Source: Amycolatopsis rubida
GTDB lineage: Bacteria > Actinomycetota > Actinomycetes > Mycobacteriales > Pseudonocardiaceae
Length of the DNA stretch: 64,000 nt
Assembly (NCBI RefSeq): GCF_900115345.1
Contig: NZ_FOWC01000001.1
Coordinates: 1,426,001-1,490,000 of the forward strand
Reading direction: 5' to 3'
In this document: piece after piece, positions 34,341 to 42,060 of the stretch
Layout of the letters: the number at the start of each line of letters is the position of its first letter
Position numbering within the stretch: the first letter of the stretch is position 1
The notes under the pieces: generated by a model
The model's input: only the letters and a program-made list of their open reading frames with translations
Database searches by the model: none
What the model was told of the DNA's origin: nothing
Position numbers and translations under genes: made by a program

Positions 34341-35600
34341 CTACCCAGCAGCTCCGACAAGAGCACCGTCCGCAGGTACCGGCGAAGCAGCCCGCACGGT
34401 CCCCCGAAGCAGCCAAACCACCACAGCCAGCGCAACACCGGCTACGCCAGCAGCCAGGAAAGCCGCAGCCGTCCCGGAATGTTCGACCAGGTAGCCGCTC
34501 ACCGACTGGCCTGCCGCGAGGCCTAGCGTCACCGCCGTGAGGACCCAGCCGAACGCCTCGGCCGCGGTGCCGCGAGGGGCGACGACCTCGATGGCTGCGG
34601 AGTGGGTCGTCGACTGGGGAGTGATCATCGCGCCGGCCAGCAGCATCAGCAGCGCAAGGGCCCACAGGCTCGACGGAAGGGCAAGCAAGGCGACGAAAGC
34701 GCCGAAACCGCCCAGCAGAATCGGCAGGCGCAGGCCGAGACGGCGCGGCCACGGGTGCAGGCTGTAAGCCACCCCGAACGCCACCGAGCTCAACGACCAC
34801 GCGGACAGCAGCAGACCGCTGAGCGAGGGATGGCCGGATTCCGTCGCGGCGGCGGGCACGGCGACCTCCACGAACCCGATCACCATGCCGAAACCGAGCG
34901 CTGCCAAGGCGAGCGTCCGCATCCCGGGGCTGGCCAGCGCGCCGAGCAGTGGTGTCCTGGCCTTCGGGGCTGAACCCCACGCGCGCACGGTCGGGTTCAG
35001 CGCGAACAGCACCGCGCCGGTGACCATGGTGATCGAGCCGACGACCATGCCGGTGCCCGCCCATGGCGCGGTGATCAGCAGGCCCGCGATGCCGGGGCCG
35101 AGGATGAAGAAGACCTCCATGCTGATCGCCTCATAGGACAGCGCGGCGTTGCGCGCCGGTCCCTCCGGCAGGATTTTCGTCCACAGCGCCCGCGACGCGG
35201 AGCCGACCATCGGCTCGGAAAGCCCGGTCGCGGCGGCCAGCGGGATCAGGACGAACGTCGGCAGGTGCGCCTCGATCGCGACCGCGAGCGACGCCATCGA
35301 CAGGGCGAACACGGCGGCGACGACCAGCAGCGGACGGCTCGGCCCGAACCGGTCGATCAGCCTGCCCTGTACGACCGCGCCAACCGAGACCCCGGCGAGC
35401 GAGCTCGCGGAGACCAGCCCGGCGGCGGCGAACGAACCGGTTTCGCGCTGCACGTACAGCAGCGCGGAAATGCCGATCATCGCGATCGGGAGCCGGGCGA
35501 GGATCGACGCGATCACCGGGCCGCGCGAGCCAGGGGCGCTCAGCGCGGCGCGGTAGTCGGAGAGCGTGGTGCGGCCTTCGGAATGGGCAGACTGGGACAC
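34341..35600 (-). CDS. MFS exporter
   Basis: 419 residues, about 12 membrane segments. The loop GAVVQGRLIDRFGPSRPLLV is MFS motif A. LGPGIAGLLITAPWAGTGMV resembles motif C of drug/proton antiporters. It is related to the transporter at 10764-11984. GTG 35600 is used; there is no ribosome site. A TGGTAC-N4-GTACCA palindrome lies 20 bases upstream, inside the region shared with the divergent glycosyltransferase, so both are probably controlled together. The clamp paralog lies 188 bases downstream in the same direction. Predicted antibiotic or metabolite export; substrate unknown. Confidence 0.82.
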   Translation of the reverse strand: MSQSAHSEGRTTLSDYRAALSAPGSRGPVIASILARLPIAMIGISALLYVQRETGSFAAAGLVSASSLAGVSVGAVVQGRLIDRFGPSRPLLVVAAVFALSMASLAVAIEAHLPTFVLIPLAAATGLSEPMVGSASRALWTKILPEGPARNAALSYEAISMEVFFILGPGIAGLLITAPWAGTGMVVGSITMVTGAVLFALNPTVRAWGSAPKARTPLLGALASPGMRTLALAALGFGMVIGFVEVAVPAAATESGHPSLSGLLLSAWSLSSVAFGVAYSLHPWPRRLGLRLPILLGGFGAFVALLALPSSLWALALLMLLAGAMITPQSTTHSAAIEVVAPRGTAAEAFGWVLTAVTLGLAAGQSVSGYLVEHSGTAAAFLAAGVAGVALAVVVWLLRGTVRAASPVPADGALVGAAG

Positions 35601-35602
35601 GC

Positions 35603-35637
35603 GTACCAGTATGGCGAAATTGGTACGTAGGTACCAG
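35603..35637. promoter_or_regulatory. operator cluster between MFS and glycosyltransferase genes
   Basis: Perfect palindrome TGGTAC-GTAG-GTACCA at 35621-35636, plus an additional half-site GTACCAGT at 35603-35610 and its direct repeat at 35631-35638. Likely the binding site of an unlinked repressor, close to the MFS start. Confidence 0.55.
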
Positions 35638-35680
35638 TAATTTCCCGGTCATCTCGGTCACGCCCGATCGGGTCAGCCAG

Positions 35681-35686
35681 TACGCT
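35681..35686 (+). promoter_or_regulatory. -10 box TACGCT of the glycosyltransferase gene
   Basis: Six nt before ATG 35693. Confidence 0.45.
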
Positions 35687-35692
35687 CGCGCG

Positions 35693-36850
35693 ATGCGGCT
35701 GATGTTCTCCTCCGGGGCTGGATACAGCCATCTCGCGCCGATGCTTCCGCTCGCCGAGGCAGCACGTGCCGCTGGAGACGAGGTCGCGTTCGTGACCGGT
35801 CCGGAAGCCGTGCGGTACCTGGAGAACGCCGGTCTGCAAGCGGTGTCGGTGGGACAGCCGAGCGACCCCGCCGCCGCGGCCTCGATGTGGCAGCGAGCCC
35901 GCGAGGAGATGGCCGGGATGACCGCGGACGAGCGGCTCTCCCACCTGGTCGCCGAGTACATGGTCGGTCTCGGCGCGGCCGCGCGGCTCGACGAGATGGT
36001 CGAGTTCGTCCGCGGCTGGCGGCCGGATCTCGTCATCGCCAACCTCGCCGAACGTGCCGCCGTGATGGCTGCGTGCCTGGTCGGCGTGCCGTATGCGATG
36101 CACGCGATCGGCCCGCCGAAGTCCGCCGCGACGATGGAGCGGGCCTGGGAAGTCGCCAACGGCCTGGTGCGCGAACGCGGTCTCGGCGAGCTGCCGCCGC
36201 GCGAGGCCGTGCCGTACCTGGACTTCTGGCCGACGGGATTGACCCCGGCTGACGTCGCCTGGGAGTACCCGACGCGCTGGCCGCTCCAGCCCGCTGGCGT
36301 GACGCCGACGCCTGGTCCGCGTCCGGCAGTCCTCGATGGGCTGCCGTATGACCGGACCGTCTACGTCACCCTCGGCACCACCCACAACGCGCGGCCCGGC
36401 GTGCTGGAGGGAATGGTGGCCGCGTTGCGCGACGAGCCGGTGAACGTCGTGGCGACGATCGGCCTGGACGGTGACGCCGGCCGGTTCGGCGAGCGGCCGG
36501 ACCACGTTCGGATCGAGCAGTTCGTGCCCCAGACACAGCTGCTGCCCGCCGTCGACGCAGTGGTCTGCCACGGCGGTTCGGCGACCGTTCTCGGCGCGCT
36601 CGCGCACGGGGTGCCGCTGGTGGTCTTGCCGTTGGCGACTGATCATTTCGAAGTCGCCGCGCAGGTTCAGGCCGTGGAAGCCGGAATCGCGGTCGACTCA
36701 GGCGACGGAATCCTCGACGCGGTCCGGACAGTGCTGGCCGACCCGGCCTACCGGGAGTCCGCCGAGTCCCTGGCCGCCCAGATCGCTGAGCAGCCCGCCC
36801 CGGCGTCGGTGGTGGCCCGGTTGCATGACCTGGAGGTCTCGATCCGATAA
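35693..36850 (+). CDS. macrolide-type (GT1/MGT) glycosyltransferase
   Basis: 385-residue GT-B enzyme. The N-terminal acceptor domain starts MRLMFSSGAGYSHLAPMLPL with the conserved His near 13. The C-terminal donor domain has VYVTLGTTHNARPGVLEGMV and the nucleotide-sugar signature VCHGGSATVLGALAHGVPLV, then LPLATDHFEVAAQVQAV. Such enzymes attach sugars to macrolides, aromatic polyketides or glycopeptides, either in synthesis or as detoxification. No biosynthetic genes are adjacent, which favours detoxification; that is inference. It is divergent from an MFS exporter with a shared operator. Leaderless start at ATG 35693. Confidence 0.88.
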   Translation: MRLMFSSGAGYSHLAPMLPLAEAARAAGDEVAFVTGPEAVRYLENAGLQAVSVGQPSDPAAAASMWQRAREEMAGMTADERLSHLVAEYMVGLGAAARLDEMVEFVRGWRPDLVIANLAERAAVMAACLVGVPYAMHAIGPPKSAATMERAWEVANGLVRERGLGELPPREAVPYLDFWPTGLTPADVAWEYPTRWPLQPAGVTPTPGPRPAVLDGLPYDRTVYVTLGTTHNARPGVLEGMVAALRDEPVNVVATIGLDGDAGRFGERPDHVRIEQFVPQTQLLPAVDAVVCHGGSATVLGALAHGVPLVVLPLATDHFEVAAQVQAVEAGIAVDSGDGILDAVRTVLADPAYRESAESLAAQIAEQPAPASVVARLHDLEVSIR

Positions 36851-36954
36851 CACCAGCTGGATTCTTCGTGAACTCGTGCAACGAAAACGCGGTCTTGGCG
36901 TCCTTGAGGGTGAATGGCCTTGAATTCGTGAGTTTTGGCCGTGATGGTTGAACG

Positions 36955-37122
36955 ACAGCCCATTGCGGGCTGGACAGCACTGCAGCACCCAGCTCCCTCC
37001 GGCATATGGGTCGGGGCCTGGTCCGGAGGGCGGGGAGCGCGGGTCGTCGGGGGATGATCCGTGCGCAGGCAAGGAGCCGGTGCGCCACGTCGGGGGTGGC
37101 GCCCGGCTCCTTGTCATTTTCC
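36955..37122 (+). ncRNA. candidate structured small RNA
   Basis: Three hairpins in a row on the + strand in a 420-bp gap: CAGCCC/GGGCTG (36955-36972), CCCTCCGG/TCCGGAGGG (about 36993-37029), and AAGGAGCCGGTGCGCCAC with GTGGCGCCCGGCTCCTT (37071-37112), ending in TTGTCATTTT like an intrinsic terminator. The last could instead be the terminator of the glycosyltransferase mRNA, whose stop is 220 bases earlier. No promoter was identified. Confidence 0.3.
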
Positions 37123-37203
37123 TGGCCGGACGCGCCGAAACCGGCGGCGACACGGGACGGGGGCGGAATGCCGCTCTTGTGGGGGACAGTCCGATATGCA
37201 CGC

Positions 37204-37262
37204 ACGAAGGCCACCCCCGGTAGGAGGTGGCCTTCGAAAGCCCGTGCGGAGTAACCCGCACG
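37204..37262 (-). terminator. double hairpin terminator of crp
   Basis: GAAGGCCACC/GGTGGCCTTC (37204-37233) and CCCGTGCGG/CCGCACGGG (37239-37262), immediately 3' of the crp stop at 37271 on the minus strand. Confidence 0.65.
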
Positions 37263-37270
37263 GGTGTGGA

Positions 37271-37945
37271 TCAGCGGGCGCGGCGAGCGAGCCGCTCCGG
37301 GTCCAGGATCAGCACGCTCTTGCCCTCGAGCCGCAGCCAGCCGCGGTGGGCGAAGTCGGCCAGCGCCTTGTTGACGGTCTCGCGGGACGCGCCGACGTAC
37401 TGGGCGATCTCTTCCTGCGTCAGGTCGTGCGTGACCCGCAGCAGGCCCGCCTCCTGGCTGCCGAAGCGCTGCGCCAGCTGCAGCAGCGCACGGGCCACGC
37501 GGCCGGGGACATCGGTGAAGATCAGCTCCGCGACCATGTTGTTCGTGCGGCGCAGGCGGCGCGCGACGACGCGCAGCAACTGCTCGGCGATCTCCGGGCG
37601 GGTGGCGATCCACTGCCGCAGCGCCGGGCGGTCCATGGTGACCGCGCGGACCTCGGTGACCGTCGTGGCACCGGACGTGCGCGGGCCGGGGTCGAAGATG
37701 GACAGTTCGCCGAACATGTCGGACGGACCGGCGATCCACAGCAGGTTCTCACGGCCGTCCGGGGACTTGCGGCCGATCTTCACCTTGCCGGACTGGATGA
37801 TGTACAGCCGGTCGCCCGGCTCACCCTCGTTGAAGATGACATGGCCGCGGGGGAACTCCACGGATTCCAAGGTCTGGGCCAGCGCCTCCGCCGCTGCCGG
37901 CTCCACACCCTGGAAAATGCCCGCACGGGCCAGGGTTTCGTCCAC
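37271..37945 (-). CDS. crp: cAMP receptor protein (Crp/Fnr family regulator)
   Basis: 224 residues, the same length as M. tuberculosis Crp (Rv3676). The N-terminal cyclic-nucleotide domain contains [20 protein letters not shown] and [20 protein letters not shown], with the Gly-Glu and Arg-Thr/Ser contacts for cAMP. The C-terminal winged helix contains [20 protein letters not shown], with the recognition helix [15 protein letters not shown] 37945 has GAGGAGG eight bases upstream and gives the conserved [16 protein letters not shown] start; the frame to 38011 adds residues not found in relatives. It would regulate carbon metabolism and other genes, probably including acs in this block (inference). 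Confidence 0.96.
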   Translation of the reverse strand: MDETLARAGIFQGVEPAAAEALAQTLESVEFPRGHVIFNEGEPGDRLYIIQSGKVKIGRKSPDGRENLLWIAGPSDMFGELSIFDPGPRTSGATTVTEVRAVTMDRPALRQWIATRPEIAEQLLRVVARRLRRTNNMVAELIFTDVPGRVARALLQLAQRFGSQEAGLLRVTHDLTQEEIAQYVGASRETVNKALADFAHRGWLRLEGKSVLILDPERLARRAR

Positions 37946-38104
37946 CTCGGGTGCCTCCTCGTCGAGAAACGACCACTTCCTTCGCAGGCCGAAGGCAGTG
38001 TCGCCGATCACTTTCGCGTCAGTCTAGGGCGTGTCGGGCAGATCGCTCGTCGGCTCGCCGCGCCCGGCGCGGCTGCCTGGAACGATCTCGTCCGACTGAG
38101 CAGC

Positions 38105-38356
38105 CTAACTCCGCACCTTGCGCGCGCGTAGCCTGGCTGCCCGTCCGCCGAGCCTGCGGAGCCGGAAGAGCTCCAGCGCGCGGCCGATCCCGTGCCCGTA
38201 CAGGGCCCTGACCTCGTTGGGCTGGGCCTGCTCCAGGAACTCCTCGACCTCGTTCTCCTGCACCGCGACGTGCTTGAGCCTGCTCTCGACCCGTTCCATG
38301 AACAACGCGAAGAACATGATCACCAGCGGGACCAAGATCACGAACCACACGGTCAT
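38105..38356 (-). CDS. small membrane protein (Rv3675-like)
   Basis: 83 residues. One N-terminal membrane helix (TVWFVILVPLVIMFFALFME) is followed by a charged cytosolic part (NEVEEFLEQAQPNEVRALYG) and a basic tail (RLRRLGGRAARLRARKVRS). The same type of gene separates crp and nth in mycobacteria. GGAG lies eight bases before ATG 38356. Function unknown; position is the only clue. Confidence 0.75.
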   Translation of the reverse strand: MTVWFVILVPLVIMFFALFMERVESRLKHVAVQENEVEEFLEQAQPNEVRALYGHGIGRALELFRLRRLGGRAARLRARKVRS

Positions 38357-38503
38357 GCCACAGCTCCGCTGTTTTCGGTGACGCACTCGGTCATGGATCT
38401 CCAGATCCTCGCTCAGGGCGGACGCGCGGCCCGCAGAGGTGGTGCTCTGGCGGTTCGGCCGTCCACCGGCGGATGCTCCCGACCGGCTCGTCCGACTCGC
38501 CCG

Positions 38504-38509
38504 TAGGCT
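38504..38509 (+). promoter_or_regulatory. -10 box TAGGCT of the nth operon
   Basis: Six nt before GTG 38516. Confidence 0.45.
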
Positions 38510-38515
38510 ATCGGG

Positions 38516-39277
38516 GTGCCCCCTGTTGTCCCGAACGGGCCCCGCGCGGACCGCGAAGAAAGCCGGCTCGCTCTCGTGAGACGCGCCCGGCGGATGAAAC
38601 GTTGCCTCGACGAGGTTTATCCGGACGCGAAGGCCGAGCTGGACTTCACGAATCCGCTGGAACTGCTGGTCGCGGTGGTGTTGTCGGCGCAGACCACGGA
38701 CGTGCGGGTGAACCTCGTCACGCCCGCGTTGTTCAAGAAGTACCGCACCGCGGCCGATTACGCCGGAGCCGAGCGCGCCGAACTCGAGGAATACCTGCGC
38801 ACGACCGGGTTTTTCCGGGCGAAAGCGAATTCGCTGATGGGTCTCGGCGCGGCGCTCGTGGAGCGCTACGGCGGCGAGGTGCCGAAGAAACTCGACGACC
38901 TCGTCACGCTGCCCGGCGTCGGCCGCAAGACCGCGAATGTCGTGCTCGGCAACGCTTTCGACGTGCCGGGAATCACAGTGGACACTCACTTCGGCCGCCT
39001 CGTGCGGCGCTGGGGCTGGACCGCGGAAGAGGACCCGGTCAAGGTCGAGCACGCGGTCGGCGAGCTGATCCCGCGGAAAGAGTGGACCATGCTGTCCCAC
39101 CGCGTGATTTTCCACGGCCGCCGCGTGTGCCACGCACGGAAACCGGCCTGCGGCGCGTGTCCGCTGCGCAAGGACTGCCCGTCGTTCGGCACCGGGCCCA
39201 TCGAGTTCGAAGTGGCCGCGAAACTGGTCAAAGGCCCGGAGAAGGACCACATTCTCGAGCTGGCGGCGCGCGGGTGA
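38516..39277 (+). CDS. nth: endonuclease III
   Basis: 253-residue DNA glycosylase/AP lyase that removes oxidised pyrimidines in base excision repair. The helix-hairpin-helix [20 protein letters not shown] contains the catalytic Lys (R-K-T), and [14 protein letters not shown] the catalytic Asp. The [4Fe-4S] cysteines follow as [20 protein letters not shown] 38516 gives a leaderless mRNA. The stop overlaps the next start (GTGA), beginning a four-gene run nth, tlpA-like, NUDIX, marP in the same order as Rv3674c-Rv3671c. Confidence 0.95.
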   Translation: MPPVVPNGPRADREESRLALVRRARRMKRCLDEVYPDAKAELDFTNPLELLVAVVLSAQTTDVRVNLVTPALFKKYRTAADYAGAERAELEEYLRTTGFFRAKANSLMGLGAALVERYGGEVPKKLDDLVTLPGVGRKTANVVLGNAFDVPGITVDTHFGRLVRRWGWTAEEDPVKVEHAVGELIPRKEWTMLSHRVIFHGRRVCHARKPACGACPLRKDCPSFGTGPIEFEVAAKLVKGPEKDHILELAARG

Positions 39278-39876
39278 CCGCAGTCACCAAGTGGGCGCTC
39301 GGGGTCGCGGTGCTGGCGGTGGCCGCGTTGGTCGCGGTCCTGACGCTGCGCGGCGGCGATTCGACGTCCGCGCCGCCCGCGTCCGGCGACCTCGCCTCGG
39401 CTCGTGCGGCGGCGAAGCTCCAGGCTTGCCCTCCCGCCGCGGCGAAAGCCGTCGATCAGCTCTCCGGGATCGAAGCGGACTGCCTCGGCGACGGGTCCCG
39501 CGTGGACGTCGGCAAGGTTCTCGGCGGCGGTCCGGTGCTGGTCAACGTATGGGCGTCGTGGTGCCAGCCGTGCCGCACCGAGCTGCCGGTGCTGCAGCGG
39601 TACGCCGCTGAGCCGGGTGCGGTGCGCGTGGTCGGCGTGCAGGTCGCCAGCCCGGCTCCGGACGGGCTCGGCCTGTTCGAGCGACTCGGCGTGCACCTCC
39701 CGTCGCTCTACGACGGCGACGGCCAGACCGGTCCCATCCGCACCGCGCTCAAAGTGCCCTCGTCGCTGCCCGCGTCGTACTTGGTCAGTGCGGACGGCCA
39801 GGTCCGGTTCATCGCGAACCCGCGGGTGTTCGGCAACACTGACCAGGTGCGCGCTGCTGTGAAGGACTACTCATGA
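39274..39876 (+). CDS. TlpA/ResA-like membrane thioredoxin
   Basis: 200 residues. One N-terminal membrane helix ([20 protein letters not shown]) is followed by an extracytoplasmic thioredoxin-fold domain with [20 protein letters not shown] (active site WCQPC) and the cis-Pro segment [17 protein letters not shown]. Two further Cys (LQACPP and ADCLGD) precede the domain, as in related mycobacterial Rv3673c. It probably acts in oxidative folding or reduction outside the membrane. GTG start overlaps the nth stop by four bases; its own stop overlaps the NUDIX gene (ATGA). Confidence 0.88.
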   Translation: MTAVTKWALGVAVLAVAALVAVLTLRGGDSTSAPPASGDLASARAAAKLQACPPAAAKAVDQLSGIEADCLGDGSRVDVGKVLGGGPVLVNVWASWCQPCRTELPVLQRYAAEPGAVRVVGVQVASPAPDGLGLFERLGVHLPSLYDGDGQTGPIRTALKVPSSLPASYLVSADGQVRFIANPRVFGNTDQVRAAVKDYS

Positions 39877-40589
39877 CCACCGGACCGCTCGTCGAACCCG
39901 AAGCCGTGCCGGAATGGCTGCGGCCGCTGGTGAAGGTGTCCGGCGAGGTCGACAGCCGCACGTTCACCCGGTTCAGCCCGCCCGAAGACCTGCTCACCCG
40001 CGCCGCCGCGGTGCTCATCCTGTTCGGCGAACGGCCTGGCGGCGACGGCCCGGACGTCCTGCTGCAACGCCGGGCGGACACGCTCGGCTCGCACGCCGGG
40101 CAGGTCTCGTTCCCCGGCGGCGGCGCGGAGGACGGCGACGACGGCCCGGTCGGCACGGCGCTGCGCGAAGCCGAGGAGGAGACCGGCGTCGACCCGTCGG
40201 GGATCCTGCCGGTCGCGGTGCTGCCGGAGCTGTTCGTGCCGGTGTCGAGGTTCGCGGTGACGCCGGTGCTGGCGCATTGGCACAGCCCGTCGCCGGTGCG
40301 CGCGGTCGATCCGGCAGAGACGGCGGCGGTCGCTCGGGTGTCGCTGGCCGACCTCGCCGACCCGGCCAACCGGTTCACCGTGCGCCGCGGCGACGCGTCG
40401 TGGCGCGGGCCCGCGTTCACTGTCGACGGCTTGTTCGTCTGGGGCTTCACCGCCGGTCTGCTGTCCGTGCTGCTTTCGCTCGGCGGCTGGGAACGGGAGT
40501 GGGACACCGGCGATGTGCGCGAGCTTGACGTAGCGTGGGCCGAACATCAGGGCCGGTTGGCGGCTCGGGACGGTTCTATCGAGGAGTAA
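39873..40589 (+). CDS. CoA-pyrophosphatase-type NUDIX hydrolase
   Basis: 238 residues. NuCoA signature LLQRRADTLGSHAGQVSFPG is followed directly by the NUDIX box GGGAEDGDDGPVGTALREAE and EETGVDPSGI. Such enzymes split CoA or acyl-CoA into 3',5'-ADP and phosphopantetheine. It matches Rv3672c in position. The ATG overlaps the upstream stop by four bases; marP follows after seven bases. No membrane segment. Confidence 0.9.
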   Translation: MTTGPLVEPEAVPEWLRPLVKVSGEVDSRTFTRFSPPEDLLTRAAAVLILFGERPGGDGPDVLLQRRADTLGSHAGQVSFPGGGAEDGDDGPVGTALREAEEETGVDPSGILPVAVLPELFVPVSRFAVTPVLAHWHSPSPVRAVDPAETAAVARVSLADLADPANRFTVRRGDASWRGPAFTVDGLFVWGFTAGLLSVLLSLGGWEREWDTGDVRELDVAWAEHQGRLAARDGSIEE

Positions 40590-40596
40590 CGGCGCG

Positions 40597-41781
40597 GTGA
40601 ACTGGGTCGATGTCGTCGTCCTGCTGCTCGCGGTCATGGCGGCGGTTTCCGGCGCGTTCCAGGGCGTGATCGTCGCGCTGCCCGCGCTCGTGGGCGTCGC
40701 GCTGGGCGCGGTGGCCGGGGTGAAGCTGGCACCGTTCGTGATCAGCCTCTTCGACAGTCCGGTCGCGAAGGTGGCTTTCGCGTTCGCTGTGGTCGTGTTC
40801 CTGATCGTGCTCGGCGAGACGCTCGGCGTGTGGGTCGGGCGGAAGCTGCGGCAGAAGATCAATCCGGACAAGCTTTCCGGCATCGACAAGACGCTCGGCG
40901 CGATCTTGCAGGCGGCCGCGGTGTTCGTGGTTGCCTGGCTGGTCGCGAATCCGTTGACGACGGTTTCGGCGATTCCTGGGCTGGCTAAGTCGATCAATTC
41001 CTCGGTGGTGCTCGGCAAGGTCAACGACCTGATGCCTGCCGAGGCGCAAGGACTGCCAAGCGATTTGCGGAAGTTGCTTGACGCGTCCGGGTTTCCGTCT
41101 GCGCTTTCGCCGTTCGAGAAGGCTCCTTCGGCGGATACGCCGCCGCCGGATACCTCGCTCAATGTGTCCGCTGTGGCCAAGCGGGTGCATCCGAGTGTGG
41201 TGAAGATTCGGGGGAATGCGCCGTCTTGTTCCCGGGCGCTCGAAGGCAGCGGATTTGTGGTCGCACCGCAGCGGGTGATGACTAATGCGCACGTGGTGGC
41301 GGGGACCGATGAGGTCGGGATCGAGTCGACTTCGGGGGACTATCGGGCTCGGGTTGTCTATTTCAATCCGGAGATCGATGTCGCGGTGCTGGCGGTGCCT
41401 GGGCTGAGGGCGCCGGTGTTGCCGTTTGCGCCGGAAACCGCGAAGGCCGGGGATAACGCGGTGGTGCTCGGGTATCCGTTGGATGGGCCGTATACCGCTA
41501 CTCCGGCTCGGGTTCGGGGACGGATTAACTTGCGCGGGCCGGATATTTACGACGCTAATACTGTGCAGCGGGATGTGTTCACCGTTCGGGGGACGGTGCG
41601 GAGCGGGAACTCCGGGGGGCCGATGATCACGCCTGACGGGGATGTCATCGGGGTGGTGTTCGGGGCCGCGGTGGAGGATCCGGATACTGGGTTCACGCTG
41701 ACTGCGGATCAGGTGCGCAGTGCGGTTGACGCTGCGCCGTCGCAGACTGCTCGGGTGGGGACTGGGGCTTGCGCTAATTGA
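40597..41781 (+). CDS. marP: membrane serine protease MarP
   Basis: 394 residues. Four membrane helices (about 3-20, 25-48, 58-80 and 104-125) precede an extracytoplasmic chymotrypsin-like domain with MTNAHVVAGTDEV (His), NPEIDVAVLAV (Asp) and VRGTVRSGNSGGPMI (Ser). Cys in SCSRALEGSG and the C-terminal GACAN could form the redox-sensitive disulfide known in M. tuberculosis MarP (Rv3671c), which is needed for survival at acid pH. GTG start. From about 41100 the codons change to many T-ended forms (GGG, GCT, ATT), unlike the first half. Confidence 0.92.
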   Translation: MNWVDVVVLLLAVMAAVSGAFQGVIVALPALVGVALGAVAGVKLAPFVISLFDSPVAKVAFAFAVVVFLIVLGETLGVWVGRKLRQKINPDKLSGIDKTLGAILQAAAVFVVAWLVANPLTTVSAIPGLAKSINSSVVLGKVNDLMPAEAQGLPSDLRKLLDASGFPSALSPFEKAPSADTPPPDTSLNVSAVAKRVHPSVVKIRGNAPSCSRALEGSGFVVAPQRVMTNAHVVAGTDEVGIESTSGDYRARVVYFNPEIDVAVLAVPGLRAPVLPFAPETAKAGDNAVVLGYPLDGPYTATPARVRGRINLRGPDIYDANTVQRDVFTVRGTVRSGNSGGPMITPDGDVIGVVFGAAVEDPDTGFTLTADQVRSAVDAAPSQTARVGTGACAN

Positions 41782-42060
41782 TCGGCTCGTCGCCTGGGGG
41801 CGACATTGGCCCGGTTGCTGGCGTGGGGCACCCCGAAGCCCGAGTGTGCAGGAAGGCTTCGTATCGGGGTGCGGGGGAGGGCTGGGTGCCTCGATGGTCG
41901 GGTGTATCGGCTGCGGTTCTCGGGTGGGCTTGCGCGCCAATTGGGGTTTCTTGGTAGTTGTGGTGTGCGGCCTCGTTGTGGCGGTGCGCGGCATCTGGTC
42001 GGGTCGCGTGGTCTCGCTGGCGTCTGTGGGGGTGGCCCTCACGTACCCCTTGCCCGAGCG
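41782..42060. other. spacer with a large inverted repeat; possible interspersed element
   Basis: 279 bp. GGGGCACCCCGAAGCC and GGCTTCG-TA-TCGGGGTGC (about 41825-41863) form an imperfect stem of about 16 bp. The rest is GT-rich on the + strand. Minus-strand frames are Thr/Pro-rich and unlike any known protein. The end reads GGGGGTGGCCCTCACGTACC. I could not test whether it recurs elsewhere in the genome. Confidence 0.4.

Noticed and set aside
37145..37262. 6C-type small RNA beside crp
   Set aside because: Hairpin loops have CCC or CCCCC but not the two six-C loops that define that RNA.
38473..39273. Long N-terminal extension of the TlpA-like frame
   Set aside because: It is the alternative frame of nth; the membrane helix and the GTGA overlap place the true start at 39274.
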